A DNA stretch of 64,000 bases. Source: Dastarcus helophoroides. Taxonomy: Eukaryota > Arthropoda > Insecta > Coleoptera > Bothrideridae. Shown here one piece after another: positions 12,969 to 24,295 of the stretch. Below the pieces are notes generated by a model. That model ran no database searches. It was not told the origin of the DNA and saw only the letters and a program-made list of their open reading frames with translations. Each line of letters begins with the position of its first letter. The first letter of the stretch is position 1. The position numbers were made by a program, and so were the translations under genes. The stretch lies in the NCBI GenBank assembly GCA_028583605.1, contig CM053325.1, forward strand, positions 61,631,121 through 61,695,120. Reading direction: 5' to 3'.

Positions 12969-13305
12969 CGTGGCCGGGCACCCAGATGGCGATCCCGAAC
13001 TGGCCCTTGTCGTTTTCCACGATAAACCCCGTTTCGACCACCGCACAAAACACATTCAACTCCACGTGACTGAACCACTTCGACTCCCTCAGCTTCTGTC
13101 CTACCACGAAGCTGCCGCCCCGTTTGATGTCGTTGGACTTCATGGCGTTGAGCACATTGGTCGAACTGAGATTTTTCGTTACGTGAGATTTGCTTCTCGT
13201 TATTTCGGTTCTCCGTTGAGGTCTCGTTTCTCTGGGCGGTGCATATACCGCGCTGTGGTGCGAACTGTTTTGCAGATGGATCTGCACCATCGCTTCGGTC
13301 ATCAT
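12969..13305 (-). CDS. First coding exon of an unrecognised protein (partial gene)
   Basis: Reading leftwards, two adjacent ATG codons (13305-13300) follow an acceptable CAAAGACA context and open a frame of 112 codons plus one base. It ends at a strong donor (ACG|GTAAGT, intron starting at 12968), so the exon is phase 1. Composition is distinctly GC-richer than its surroundings and codon use looks normal. The first ~55 residues are polar and Arg/Ser-rich (RETRPQRRTEITRSK), probably disordered. Then comes a compact beta-rich stretch with KRGGSFVVGQKL, SKWFSHVELNVFC and GQFGIAIWVPGHG. I do not recognise the family. The frame continues past the donor to 12895, but that part enters the minisatellite and is not expected to be translated. 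Downstream exons should lie to the left; none was found, so the first intron would exceed 12.9 kb. It could also be a retained single exon of a broken gene. Confidence 0.6.
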
Positions 13306-13311
13306 TGTCTT

Positions 13312-13328
13312 TGATAAGGTTTGTTATC
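13312..13328. promoter_or_regulatory. Paired inverted GATA sites just upstream of the minus-strand ATG
   Basis: TGATAAG and TTATC face each other seven bases upstream of the start codon at 13305, in the presumed 5' UTR or proximal promoter. GATA factors bind WGATAR; function here is inferred only from position. Confidence 0.3.
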
Positions 13329-14438
13329 TTAAGCTGGCGCGGATGCTTTTTGTCAACGAACTATAGATCTCACTGACGGTCGCTCGATTGTTTACCGGTT
13401 TATTTGCTCTCTAACGTCGGCTTATCTCATCTGAGATTAGATGCGTCGGTTTGAAAATTACCGTGGTTGTTAACACGTAGCTAGTTTACTATTTGACTAC
13501 ACAATAAGGTCAATATTATTGTGTGTAACAGTTATGCAATGTAAACAAACCTACTGGTGGTATCCCCACTTTTTGTGTAGCCAGACGGGTTTCATGTTGA
13601 GTATCACGTCGGTTCTCTTCTAACTGCGTTCGATGTTGTGAAAAAAATCTAGCAGATTCGTTACTTTGCCAACGACGTGTCGAAACTGCAATGATTAATC
13701 CAACAATTATTTTTATCGCTAGAAAGTTTCGGCCGTCGCTGGTTAATAACCGGCCTCGTTACGGGCCCGATGAGTCGCCTGGTTAATCGGCCTCCGGACG
13801 TCACTATCGCGCGCCAGTTGTAAAACATGCAACCCATTAATCAGAGACTACCATTAATCGAGAAAAATAAGTGCGGGAACTAGTCTCTGGCGGGAACATT
13901 TTCGAGTTGGATTGTACGAGTCTTCGTTTTCCAGTTACATTTACATTTTCCCAACATCAACTTCATTTAATGTATAATATGGTCCCCAAGACTATCTATT
14001 TATTTTTAAATTTATTTTCTTTCAGTACTCTGACAATTTTCTTTTATAATAATACTCAAGAGCTTAATTTTGCTTAGCTCTGAGGGTTGTTGCGTTTACA
14101 GAAAGGAAGTTGATTTGTCGTCACTTGCGCAAATTACTTTTCAAAATATTCCGCAATGTTCACAACTTAAGATTAACCTTCTTTCTTTAATTCGTTATTG
14201 GTGACGTCCGAGTGAATCAGAAATTGTATTTAATAGAACTCTAAACACTCATTGACAGACAAGGCACCCATTAAAGCGAGTACTAAGAAAGGATTACGGA
14301 AAATTTCTATGGAAGATTGATATTTTTCAAGTTAGAAATGTAAACATTGGTATCACATTTCAGTTTATAAATAAATGTCAGTTGTATCAGCTTTTTTTTG
14401 CAATTTATCCCCTTAGGGGGTAAAATCTACTAATAAAG
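13329..14438. other. Upstream region of the minus-strand exon; no gene seen
   Basis: This is less AT-rich than the rest of the window and largely free of satellite. Near 13740-13815 it has CpG-containing sequence with two related blocks (GGTTAATAACCGGCC and GGTTAATCGGCCTCC), and TTTACCGGTTTA lies near 13391. It probably includes the promoter of the minus-strand gene. I cannot place a TATA box or start site. From about 14000 it becomes plain AT-rich DNA. Confidence 0.4.
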
Positions 14439-14857
14439 TATACAGGGTGAGTCACTAAGCGGGAATCGGTCTTTGGTAGGCGTATCGTTCAAAATATCAG
14501 AAAATGTTTCGAATAAAAGTTGTTCGAAATAAAGTTCTCCACAACTTAAAATTATTGCCAAATATGGCGGCCTTCCGGTTGCACCGGAAATGAACACAAC
14601 TTTCTTATTTTAAATAGAACACCCTATGTTTTTTTTTTACATTTTTGAATTCCTTGTTAAAAATGAATATGAATTTATTAAGACGATATAGGCCCTTAGT
14701 TGAATCGTTTTCGCGTAATTTAATTTTTTTGGTTAAATTTGACGTTTTCGGAGCTTGACGCCATTAACGATATTTTCCAAACGTCTCGTTTGTCCGGCAA
14801 TAACTGACAGTTTATCTCATTGTTGTCGCGAGGTCTTGGTATTAGTACTGAAAGACA

Positions 14858-15070
14858 ATGTTTTCTCAAGAAGAATTGGTCGATATGGTTTACGCCTTGG
14901 GCAGTGCTGACAGAAATCCATTTCTTGCCTCAAGAATTTATGCCCAACGCTTTGCCGATCGGAGACATCCAAATTCAGCGGCATTCGCTAAATTGAGAGA
15001 GAGGTTTGAGCGAACTGGTAGTACGAAATACGAGAAAAAGGAGCGTAGAAAACCAACGACGCATGTTTGA
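14858..15070 (+). pseudogene. Truncated transposase N-terminus, DUF4817-like (left arm)
   Basis: ATG-initiated 70-residue frame beginning MFSQEELVDMVYALG and containing ASRIYAQRFADRRHP and LRERFERTGS. The pattern helix - YAERFPxRRHP - F - L - RTGS is that of the DUF4817 helix-turn-helix domain at the N-terminus of insect mariner-like transposases, where it would bind the terminal repeats. It stops after PTTHV and is followed directly by noncoding island and satellite, so the DDE catalytic core is missing. It could still encode a small DNA-binding protein, since the two arm copies keep the frame open and differ by only four residues (R/K, Y/F, E/K, near-identical otherwise). Confidence 0.7.
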
Positions 15071-15074
15071 TTAA

Positions 15075-15180
15075 GCAGATGACATTTGAACCCCACCGAC
15101 CCTTAGAATATAAGACTATATCTAAGCACCAACCCCTTTACAATTTAATATTGACACGTACGTTCACTAATATCAATTTT
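15075..15180 (-). repeat. Island repeat (copy 1 of 4)
   Basis: Non-satellite block that includes CCACCGACCCTTAGAATATA and, further on, CAATTTAATATTGACACGTA. Inverted partner at 19437-19540 in the other arm; related copies near 48128-48225 and 52487-52580. In this element it lies between the transposase stop and the satellite. Confidence 0.8.
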
Positions 15181-16430
15181 TTATCAAAATTTCGACTTTT
15201 TTCTTGACATTTCAAGTTTAAAATAGATTTTTCGATAAAAAAGTCGAAATTTCGAGTTCAAAGTCGACATTTTACAAAAGCGTAAAAAGGACATTGATTA
15301 GAAAAAAATATGTTTAGAGATTTCGACTTTTTTTTCAAAATTTCGACTTTAATCTCGAAATTTCGGATTAAAATTCGAAATTTTTGCTTCAAACTCGAAA
15401 TTTCGACTTTACACTCGAAATTTTGACTTTTTTTCTCGAAAATTCGACTTTCTTCTCGAAATTTCTACCTTTTTCTTCAAATTCCGAGATTGATATTGAA
15501 TTTTTTCTCGAAATTTCGAGAAAATAGTCCAAATTTCGAGTTCAAATTCGACATTTTACAAAAGCGTAAAAAGGGCATTGATTAGAAAAAAATATCTTTA
15601 GAGATGTCGATTTTTTCTTAAAATTTCGACTTTTATCTCGAAATTTCGGATTTAAACTCGAAATTTTGGATTTAAACTCGAAATTTCGGCTTTAAATTCG
15701 AAATTTCGACTTTACACTCAAAATTTCGGCTTTTTCTTCAAAAATTCGACTTTTTTCTCGAAATTTCTACCTTTTTCTTAAAATTCCGAGATTGATATTG
15801 AATTTTTTCTCGAAATTTCGAGAAAATAGTCCAAATTTCGAGTTCAAAGTCGACATTTTACAAAAGCGTAAAAAGGGCATTGATTAGAAAAAAATATCTT
15901 TAGAGATGTCGATTTTTTCTTAAAATTTCGACTTTTATCTCGAAATTTCGGATTTAAACTCGAAATTTTGGATTTAAACTCGAAATTTCGGCTTTAAATT
16001 CGAAATTTCGACTTTACACTCAAAATTTCGGCTTTTTCTTCGAAAATTCGACTTTTTTCTCGAAATTTCTACCTTTTTCTTAAAATTCCGAGATTGATAT
16101 TGAATTTTTTCTCGAAATTTCGAGAAAATAGTCCAAATTTCGAGTTCAAATTCGACATTTTACAAAAGCGTAAAAAGGGCATTGATTAGAAAAAAATATC
16201 TTTAGAGATGTCGATTTTTTCTTAAAATTTCGACTTTCATCTCGAAATTTCGGATTTTAAACTCGAAATTTCGGCTTTAAATTCGAAATTTCGACTTTAC
16301 ACTCAAAATTTCGGCTTTTTCTTCGAAAATTCGACTTTTTTCTCGAAATTTCTACCTTTTTCTTAAAATTCCAACATTGATATCGAATTTTTTCTTGAAA
16401 TTTCGAGAATAAATCGAAATTTCTATACTG
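15181..16430. repeat. ~300-bp satellite blocks, left arm
   Basis: The motif ACATTTTACAAAAGCGTAAA recurs at 15268, 15551, 15853 and 16155 (spacings 283, 302, 302). Between these landmarks the sequence is CTCGAAATTTCG-type satellite with pyrimidine-rich plus strand. Inverted relatives fill 18621-19430. Confidence 0.8.
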
Positions 16431-18620
16431 TATGGATAAATTAGGCAGATGACAGTTGCGTCCACCACTCCTCTTTCCCAATAATCTTAACAGTTGGTAG
16501 TAGGGTGCGTTCAATAATTGCTATTTTGAATTAGCAAATTTTGGTCTTTTTTTTTAAATTTCGAGATTAAAGTTGAAATTTCAAGAAAAAAGTCGAAATT
16601 TCGAGTTTTAAATCGAAATTCTGTGATTAAGATCGAAGTTTCGGGAAAAAAAATCGAAATTTCGACCTTATAAGGTGGAAATTTCGAGAAAAAGGTCTAA
16701 ATTTGAGAAAAAAGTCATAATTTCTAAAAAAAAGTCGAAATTTCGAGAATAATGTCGAAATTTTGATATTAAGGTCTAAATTTCGAGAAAAAAATCGATA
16801 GTTAAGAAAAAAGTCGAAAATTGAGATAAAAAAACGAAATTTCGAGAAAAAAATTGAACTTTTCAGGTTAAGGTCGAAATTTCGAGAAAAAAGTCGAAAT
16901 TTCGAGAAAAAAGTCGAAATTTCAGAAAAACGTCGAAATTTCGAGAAAAAAGTTTAAATTTCGAAATATTTCGAGAAAAAAGTTGAAATTTAAGATAAAA
17001 TTCGAGATTTCGATAATAAAGTCAAAATTTCGAGAAAAAGTAGAAATTTGAGTAAAAAAAACGAAAGTTCAAGAAAAAGGTCGAAATTTGAGAAAGACGC
17101 CAAAATTTTGAGAAAAAAGTCGAAATTTTGAAATATTTCGAGGAAAAAAATGTCAAGATTTCGAAAAAAAAGGCGAAATTTCGCGAAAAAAGTCGAAATT
17201 TGAAAAAAAAGTTGAAAATTCGAGAAAAAAGTCGAAATTCGAGAAAAAAAAGTCGAAGTTTCGAAAAAAAGCCAAAATTTTGTGTTAAGAGTAAAATTGC
17301 GAGAGAAAAAAAACGAAAGTTCAAGAAAAAAGTCGAAATTTGAGAAAGACGCCAAAATTTTGAGAAAAAAGTCGAAATTTTGAAATATTTCGCGGAAAAA
17401 AATGTCAAGATTTCGAGAAAAAAGTCGAAATTTCGCGAAAAAAGTCGAAATTTGAGAAAAAAGTTGAAAATTCGAGAAAAAAGTCGAAATTCGAGAAAAA
17501 AAAGTCGACATTTCGAAAAAAAGCCGAAATTTTGTGTTAAGAGCAAAATTTCGAGAGAAAAGTCAATTTTTGAGAAAAAAGTCGAAAATTGAGAAAAAAA
17601 ATGAAATTTCGAGAAAAAAGTCGAAATTTGAGAAAAACCTTGAAACGTGAGAAAAAAGTCGAAATTTCGAGGAAAAAGCCGAAATTTTCAAAAAAAAGAT
17701 CCAAATTTCGAGTAAAAAAGTCGAAATTTTATTAAGGTCAAAATTTCGAGAAAAGAGTCGAAAATTCAAGCAAAAAGTCGAGATTTCGAGAAAAAAGTTG
17801 AAATTTAGGAAAAAAGTCGAGATTTCGAGAAAAAAGTCGAAATTTAAGAAAAATATCGAGTTTTCGAGAAAAAATTTAAAATTTCGAAAAAAAAATCAAA
17901 ATTCGCGAAAAAAGTCGAAATTTCGAGCAAAAAAATTGAAATTTTGAGTTTTAAGTCAAAATTTCGAAATATTTCGAGGAAAAAGTCAAAATTCGAGAAA
18001 AAAAGTCGAAATTTGGGAAAAAAGTCAAAATTTTGAGTTTAAAGTCGAAATTTTGAGAAAAATGTCGAAATTTTTATACAATATGGTCAAAATTTCGAGA
18101 AAAAAGTCGATAATTGAGAAAAAAGTCAAAAATTGAGAAAAAATAAAAAACGAAAACTCGAGAAAAGTCGAAATTTGAGAAAAACGTCGACAATTTGAGA
18201 ACATGTTAAAATTTCAAAATATTTCGAGAAAAAAGTCGAAACTTGAGAAAAAAGTCGAAATTTCGAACGAAAAAGCCGAAATTTCCAAAAAAAAGATCCA
18301 AATTTCTAGTAAAAAAGTCGAAATTTTATTAAGGTCAAAATTTCGAGAAAAAAGTCGAAATTTTAGAAAAAAGTCGAAAATTCAAGAAAAAAGTCGAGAT
18401 TTCGAGAAAAAAGTCGGAATTTAGGAAAAAAAAGTCGAGATTTCGGGGAAAAAGTCGAAATTTAAGAAAAATGTCGAGATTTCAAGAAAAAATTTAAAAT
18501 TTCGAGAAAAAAAGTCGAAATTTCGAGAAAAAAGTCAAAATTTAGGAAAAAAGTCGAAATTTAAGAAGAATGTCGAGATTTCGAGAAAAAATTTAAAATT
18601 TCGAGAAAAAAAGTCGAAAT
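16431..18620. repeat. 20-21-bp satellite core of the inverted element
   Basis: At about 16440-16530 there is a short unique-looking island (CAGATGACAGTTGCG, later GTAGGGTGCGTTCA). From about 16540 to 18620 the plus strand is purine-rich with tandem TCGAAATTTCGAGAAAAAAG words of 20-21 bp. A ~250-bp duplication of this region is visible (about 17046-17290 against 17297-17545). Long Phe- or Lys-rich open frames on both strands are artefacts of the repeat. Confidence 0.8.
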
Positions 18621-19430
18621 TTTAAGAAAAAAAATCGACATCTCTAAAGATATTTTTTTCTAATCAATGCCCTTTTTACGCTTTTGTAAAATGTCGAAAT
18701 GTCTAAATATAATTTTTTTAAATCAATGTCTTTCTACGCTTTTGTAAAATGTCGACTTTGAACTCGAAATTTGGACTATTTTCTCGAAATTTCGAGAAAA
18801 AATTCAATATCAATCTCGAAATTTGAAGAAAAAGGTAGAAATTTCGAGAAAAAAGTCGAATTTTCGAAGAAAAAGCCGAAATTTTGAGTGTAAAGCCGAA
18901 ATTTCGAATTTAAAGCCGAAATTTCGAGTTTAAACCCAAAATTTCGAGTTTAAATCCGAAATTTCGAGATAAAAGAAATTTTAAGAAAAAATCGACATCT
19001 CTAAAGATATTTTTTTCTAATCAATGCCCTTTTTACGCTTTTGTAAAATGTCGACTTTGAACTCGAAATTTGGACTATTTTCTCGAAATTTCGAGAAAAA
19101 ATTCAATATCAATCTCGAAATTTGAAGAAAAAGGTAGAAATTTCGAGAAGAAAGTCGAATTTTCGAGAAAAAAAGTCAAAATTTCGAGTATAAAGTCGAA
19201 ATTTCGAGTTTAAAGCAAAAATTTAGAATTTTAATCCGAAATTTCGAGATTACAGTCGAAATTTTGAAAAAAAAACTCGAAATCTCTAAACATATTTTTT
19301 TCTAATCAATGTCCTTTTGACGCTTTTGTAAAATGTCGACTTTGAACTCGAAATTTCGACTTTTTTATCGAAAAATCTATTTTAAACTTGAAATGTCAAG
19401 AAAAAAGTCGAAATTTTGATAAAAAATTGA
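18621..19430. repeat. ~300-bp satellite blocks, right arm (inverted)
   Basis: The reverse complement of the left-arm landmark, ACGCTTTTGTAAAATGTCG, recurs near 18679, 18736, 19035 and 19320. The first two are close together, so one block is shortened. The sequence between them mirrors 15181-16430. Confidence 0.75.
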
Positions 19431-19436
19431 TATTAG

Positions 19437-19540
19437 TGAACGTACGTGTCAATATTAAATTATAAAGGGATTGGTGCCTAGATATAGTCTTATATTCTAA
19501 GGGTCGGTGGGGCTCAAATGTCATCTGCTTAATCAAACAT
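19437..19540 (+). repeat. Island repeat (copy 2 of 4)
   Basis: Same block as at 15075-15180 in reverse orientation, with ATATAGTCTTATATTCTAAG and GGTCGGTGGGGCTCAAATGT. It abuts the stop codon of the right-arm transposase stub. Confidence 0.8.
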
Positions 19541-19745
19541 GCGTCGTTGGTTTTCTACGCTCCTTTTTCTTGAATTTCGTACTACCAGTTCGCTCAAACT
19601 TCTCTCTCAATTTAGCGAATGCCGCTGAATTTGGATGTCTCCGATCGGCAAAGCGTTGGGCATAAATTCTTGAGGCAAGAAATGGATTTCTGTCAGCACT
19701 GCCCAAGGCGTAAACCATATCGACCAATTCTTCTTGAGAAAACAT
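19533..19745 (-). pseudogene. Truncated transposase N-terminus, DUF4817-like (right arm)
   Basis: Mirror copy of the 14858-15070 frame: 70 codons, start ATG at 19745, same MFSQEELVDMVYALG start and the same C-terminal PTTHV, with a few substitutions (LREKFERTGS, FKKKERR). It faces inward like its partner and also lacks a catalytic domain. The two stubs have stayed open, which can reflect youth of the palindrome, gene conversion between arms, or selection on a short DNA-binding product; the sequence cannot tell these apart. Confidence 0.7.
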
Positions 19746-19821
19746 TGTCTTTCAGTACTAATACCGAGACCTTGCGACAACAATGAGATAAACTGTCAGT
19801 TATTGCCGAACAAACGAGACG

Positions 19822-20147
19822 AAACAAAACCGCGACATCTAGGGCTAACGCGATAATACGAAATTAATTAAAATTTATACAAAATTCTAAATTTCTCAAA
19901 AATTATTGGACGGGGGTGGAAATACCTGGTACCAAAAAAAAGGTAATTTAATTTCGCATCCGATAAGATAATCCAAGATAGGTGGTTCTATTTGAAAAAA
20001 TTAGGTTATGCATGTTTGAACAATTGAAGAATTGAGTCGACGGATGTGAAGAAATTTAAGAAATCTTGCTAACAGCAAAGACGTAAACAAATACTCCATT
20101 TCTTCCTGAATCCAAAACCGTATGCCACACAACTCTGAGTCATTGCG
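19822..20147. other. Segment present only in the right arm
   Basis: Relative to the left arm (junction near 14785-14790) the right arm has about 330 extra bases between CGAGACG and TTTGGAAAATATCG. It includes TTGGACGGGGGTGG and ACCTGGTACC and has no open frame. The joint has a CG microhomology, so a left-arm deletion is as likely as a right-arm insertion. Confidence 0.65.
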
Positions 20148-20488
20148 TTTGGAAAATATCGTTAATGGCGTCAAGCTCCGAAATCATCAAATTTAACCAA
20201 AAAAATTAAATTACGCGAAAGCGGTTCAACTAGGGGCCTATGTCGTCTTAATAAATTCATATTCATTTTTAACAAGGAATCCAAAAATGTAAAAAAAAAC
20301 ATAGGGTGTTCTATTCAAAATAAGAAAGTTGTGTTCATTTCCGGTGCAACCGGAAGGCCGCCATATTTGGCAATAATTTTAGGTTGTGGACAACTTTATT
20401 TCGAACAACTTTTATTCGAAACATTTTTTGATATTTTGAACGATAGCCTACCAAAGACCGATTCCCGCTTAATGACTTACACTGTATA

Positions 20489-21151
20489 ACGAATTAATAT
20501 TTGAATGTACAAAATTATGCAAAAATACTAATTAAGTGATAATATCTGTTCTACAGAGTATCAAGGAGAAGACGTTATTTTTTCGATAGCAATTACATTA
20601 TTAACGAGGTTGCAAAGCAATAACATATTTTATGTATCGGCAACTCAAGATTTATCTGTTAATGATCGATTAATCATGCAAAACTAAAAATAGTTTTTTT
20701 ATCGAGACATTATTTTCAAACATGTTGCATAAATTGCATCGTAATTACCAACCATATCGTATTGTGTTTACAACAATTAGCTCGTAACGTTAACTTGCAA
20801 AGTCTAAAAAAAAACTGGAAGAAATATGACGCCTTCATTTGATTAGCGCGAAGCGAAACTTCAACAACGATCAGAGGCGGACTGTGCCCTCGAATAACTG
20901 GAAAAATATGCTCTATTGGCAGGGTTGCCTGATTTTTTAGTATCGATACGAGACGACCGCAGAAAAATTATACTGTGTACTATAACGATCTTGGAATGAC
21001 TAATAAAAAGGTCCTCGCCTAGGAAACATGTCAAATTCGATCATTTTAACGCTTAAAAAAAAGATAATCCGTTAGAAATGTCTACACAAGCTGCCGCTGC
21101 AAATGCTCTTTACACTAAATTGCGAAAATATGAGACAAAAGCACAACCAAT

Positions 21152-21153
<2 letters not shown>
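20489..21153. other. AT-rich spacer, no gene seen
   Basis: Ordinary AT-rich DNA between the inverted-repeat element and the microsatellite tail of the next LINE. At 20872 the sequence CAGAGGCGGACTG resembles a hAT terminus (see 20872-24550). Confidence 0.45.

Positions 21154-21185
<32 letters not shown>
21154..21185. repeat. (TAA)n microsatellite, 3' tail of the minus-strand LINE
   Basis: About ten TAA units on the plus strand, i.e. (TTA)n at the 3' end of the element lying on the minus strand. Confidence 0.9.
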
Positions 21186-21353
21186 GTTTATTATATTTCA
21201 ACAGGGTTTAAGCCCCAATTACAGAAACAAAATAAAAAATAAAAATTGATGGGTGTAGATGCACTTGATCATAGGAAAAAATAAATAATTATCAATTATA
21301 CGAAATAATTACCTGGAGAAAACACTAATTATTAGATAAATAAAGTAAATTAA

Positions 21354-24288
21354 TTATAAGGAAATGTGGCTAAACGTCTCTTCGATAGTTTTTCTTAATT
21401 TGGCCCGACTGTCTGAATAGAAATCAAAACTGTCCGCAATACCATTAGCATATTTTGTTAAAATCACTAGCAGAGACCTGCCCATAGCGTTAGTACGACT
21501 ATTCTCACAATAGAACATTTGTTTTGATCTTGCACTTTGTCTTGGCACCAAAAAGTTAATCTTGGAAAGTAAGTCTGGACAATCTATACAATTATTAAGG
21601 AGTCCGTATAAGAAATTCATTCCATGTGTTATTCTTCGGGCTTGTAGACTGATAAAATTGAAGCGATTTAAAAGAACGTTATGGTCACAGCCTCTAGCTG
21701 GGTAGACACCATCTTGAATTAAGCACAAGAATTTGAGAAAACGCCTTTGAATTGACTCTAACGCTGTGATATGAGTATTATATATTGGAAACCAAATAAG
21801 GGAGCCATATTCAAGACGTGTTAGTACTAGCGACTGAAATAATAATGTTAAAGATTTCTTGTTTTTAAAATCCTTACAATTTCTACACAGAAAGCCATAT
21901 GTTTTATATGCTGATGAAAGGGCCTCAGTAATGTCCAAAGCAAAGTTAAAACTACTATCCATAGTAACTCCTAGATCCCTTATGGATTCACATCTGCTTA
22001 AAATGACACTATTAATTTCATACTCATGCTTGATTATATTGATTTTTCTTGAGTAGGAAACAACATTACATTTAGATACATTTAAAGAAAGCCGATTATC
22101 ATTGCATCACCTAACAACAGCATCAATGTCTTTTTGAATTAATACACAGTCATCATTAGAAGATACGGAACTAAAGAATTTTAAGTCATCTGCAAAAAGT
22201 AGTTTGGATGATTTTATAACAGAAACAATATCATTGATGAATAAGACAAAGATCAAAGGACCGAGATTTGAGCCTTGTGGAACTCCCGATGTTGGGCTGA
22301 ACGTGTTAGATTTAAAATTTCGATATTTGACAAATTGCTCCCTATTTGTTAGGTATGACATAAAAAAGTGTATCAGTCGGTCTCAAAATCCATAAAGTTG
22401 CAATTTTTGCAAGAGAATAAAATGATCAATTTGATCAAAGGCTTTTTGAAAGTCTGTGTATACACAATCAACTTGTCCATGACGGTCGATGATTTCAGCC
22501 ACATACTGAGAGAAAGAAGCTAAATTTGTTACAGTAGATCGTTTCTCGACGAAACCATGCTGATTCTCAGATATAAAAATTTTTATTGATGCATGTATGC
22601 GCTTGTATAAAATCGACTCAAATATCTTTGCAAAGTTACAAAGTAGCGAAATTGGTCTGTAGTTGCTTATTTGCGTTGTAGTACCTTTTTTAAACACTGG
22701 AATAATACATGCCTGTTTCCACAGCGACGGAAATTCAGATGTTTTTAGAGACAAATTAAATAGAATAGTGAGCGGTTTAGAAAACACGTTAGCACAATCT
22801 TTCAGTAGAAAGCTGGGAATGTCATCTGATCCAGAAGTAAACTTATCCTTTGACCGTTTTAGTGCCTCTAATATTTCAGCTTCAGTTATATTCAAAATAG
22901 AGACTGTATCGGGAAAATGAGAGAAATATTTGGTAGCCGTATTATCTGAATTATGAGTGTTACTGGGTGTTATGTATACACTTTTAAAAAAAGTTGCAAA
23001 CCCATCCACAATCTCTTGAGGAGTGGACAATTGTGCAGTACCATAAGACCTAACACCAGGAATTCTTGTTCTCCCTTTCTTTATTTGAATAAAAGACCAA
23101 AACTTTTTAGGATCATTGGAAATGCTATTCTGGACGTTCAAAAGATATTCTTTGTAAGATTGGTCAGCTATTTTTTGCCTAATGCTCTATAATATTTAAA
23201 GTTCTCATATACATTGGAATTGCGAGTACGCTTATAATTTTTGTGTAAACTGCCTTTAAATTTTATTAACTTTATTAAATGGGAATCGAACCATGGTGGA
23301 TAGCATGTACGACAATTTAATTTCTGTGTATATCTCGGAATAGCAGATTCGAATGTATTCGTCAGGATTTCGTAGAAGGTAGAGCAAGCAATGTTCACAT
23401 CATTAAATGTTTCCAGCATACTCCAGTCAATATTAGATAATAAATCATATAGCAGTAGGTAGTTCGCTTTTTTAAAATTAAATGATTGGGCTTGATAGCC
23501 TTGATGATTGACATCAAAATGAATAAACCGTTGACAAGATAGAGTAACGTTAATGTCAAGCGCAGGATGATATGCATCTTCAGGAACTAAAGGAAATGTG
23601 GATTTCAGAACATGACAATTAAAACTTGATAATACTAAGTCCAATAGCCTGCGGAGGAATTTAATACATTATTGCATTGATGAAGGTCCTGAATTTGCAT
23701 GAAATTCTTGATTGGCATAAAGTAGTTGTCATTTGGGTTATTAAAGTTTCTAATATTGAAATCACCGATAATCATTAGTCTGTCACAGTTAAACTCAAAA
23801 TTAGAGTGTTCAAGTAATTCAAAAAATAGCTCGTACTCAGCAACTCTACAGGTTGGAGGTATATAAACAACCAAGACAAAGATCACTACATTGGAGTGCA
23901 AAGTAACTTTGACTACACAAATATCAACTAAAGGAATTGCTTCAGTTATATGATTAAAATTAAGTTCAGAGGTTTGAAATTTATCAGAAATTGCGAGGAG
24001 GACATCACCTCCTCTAGCCACATTGAGAAAACTATACTCCCTGTCCTTACGAAACACTGTGAAATTATTAGGAAACAACTCATAGCATTGTATATCTGAG
24101 TTAAGCCACGTTTCAGTTAATGCAACTATTTCATAATTACATAATGACAAATTGTTATAAAACGAAAGAATTTTGGATCGTAAACCTCTCACATTTTGAT
24201 AGTATGTATGGAGGGAAATTATTTCGTAATCGGGGGAATTTAGTTTAAAGCCTTTCCGTTGGTAATCCTTGGAACGCCCTGGTTGCAA
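21354..24288 (-). pseudogene. LINE-C endonuclease-reverse transcriptase, broken frame
   Basis: The endonuclease begins near 24200 (YQNVRGLRSK, then LTETWL with the catalytic Glu, then GDFNI). A one-base shift near 23645 breaks it in the GRLLDLVL region. A one-base loss in the A-run near 23170 shifts the frame before DPKKFWSF. The RT then runs with NYRPISLL, QHGF, DFQKAFD, an in-frame TGA after LQLYGF (near 22383), GVPQGSNLGP and the catalytic box FADD (near 22190), followed by a TGA in place of Trp (near 22107) and an open C-terminal part ending at 21354. There are thus at least two frameshifts and two nonsense codons; the copy is dead. Family activity is target-primed reverse transcription of its own RNA. 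Confidence 0.85.
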
Positions 24289-24295
24289 AGAATCC

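Larger units (their letters stand above)
14441..20486. mobile_element. 6-kb long-inverted-repeat DNA transposon, mariner-like, with satellite cargo
   Basis: The left end TACAGGGTGAGTCACTAAGC and the reverse complement of the right end (TACAGTGTAAGTCATTAAGC) match, and homology continues for hundreds of bases. Both ends are bordered by TA (14439-14440, 20487-20488), the duplication expected of Tc1/mariner-type elements. Shared arm landmarks are GCGGGAATCGGTC, TGGCGGCCTTCCGG and ACACCCTATG. Each arm carries the same 70-codon transposase N-terminus pointing inward, and behind it the same ~100-bp island and ~300-bp satellite blocks, again inverted. The catalytic domain is absent, so the copy is non-autonomous. 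The arms differ by a ~330-bp segment present only on the right (about 19822-20147). Confidence 0.8.
21154..24295 (-). mobile_element. Decayed non-LTR retrotransposon, Jockey/CR1 type (LINE-C)
   Basis: Reading leftwards it has an APE-type endonuclease, then reverse transcriptase, then a C-terminal domain, and a (TTA)n tail. No ORF1 is visible, so it is 5'-truncated near 24295. It is clearly different in sequence from the LINE-A/B pair in DHX38 intron 3 and is more heavily mutated. No target duplication was identified. Confidence 0.85.

Noticed and set aside
12737..13069. Plus-strand frame with VAETHQM repeats
   Set aside because: It joins a 21-bp minisatellite to the antisense of the minus-strand exon at 12969-13305; the minus frame has the donor site and natural composition.
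16990..17592. Open frames of 170+ codons on both strands rich in Phe/Ser or Lys/Arg
   Set aside because: They are translations of the 20-21-bp TCGAAATTTCGAGAAAA satellite; period length and lack of stop-forming words explain them.
16540..18620. Regular short repeats suggesting a CRISPR array
   Set aside because: Repeat and spacer are the same degenerate satellite, no unique spacers are present, and the setting is eukaryotic.
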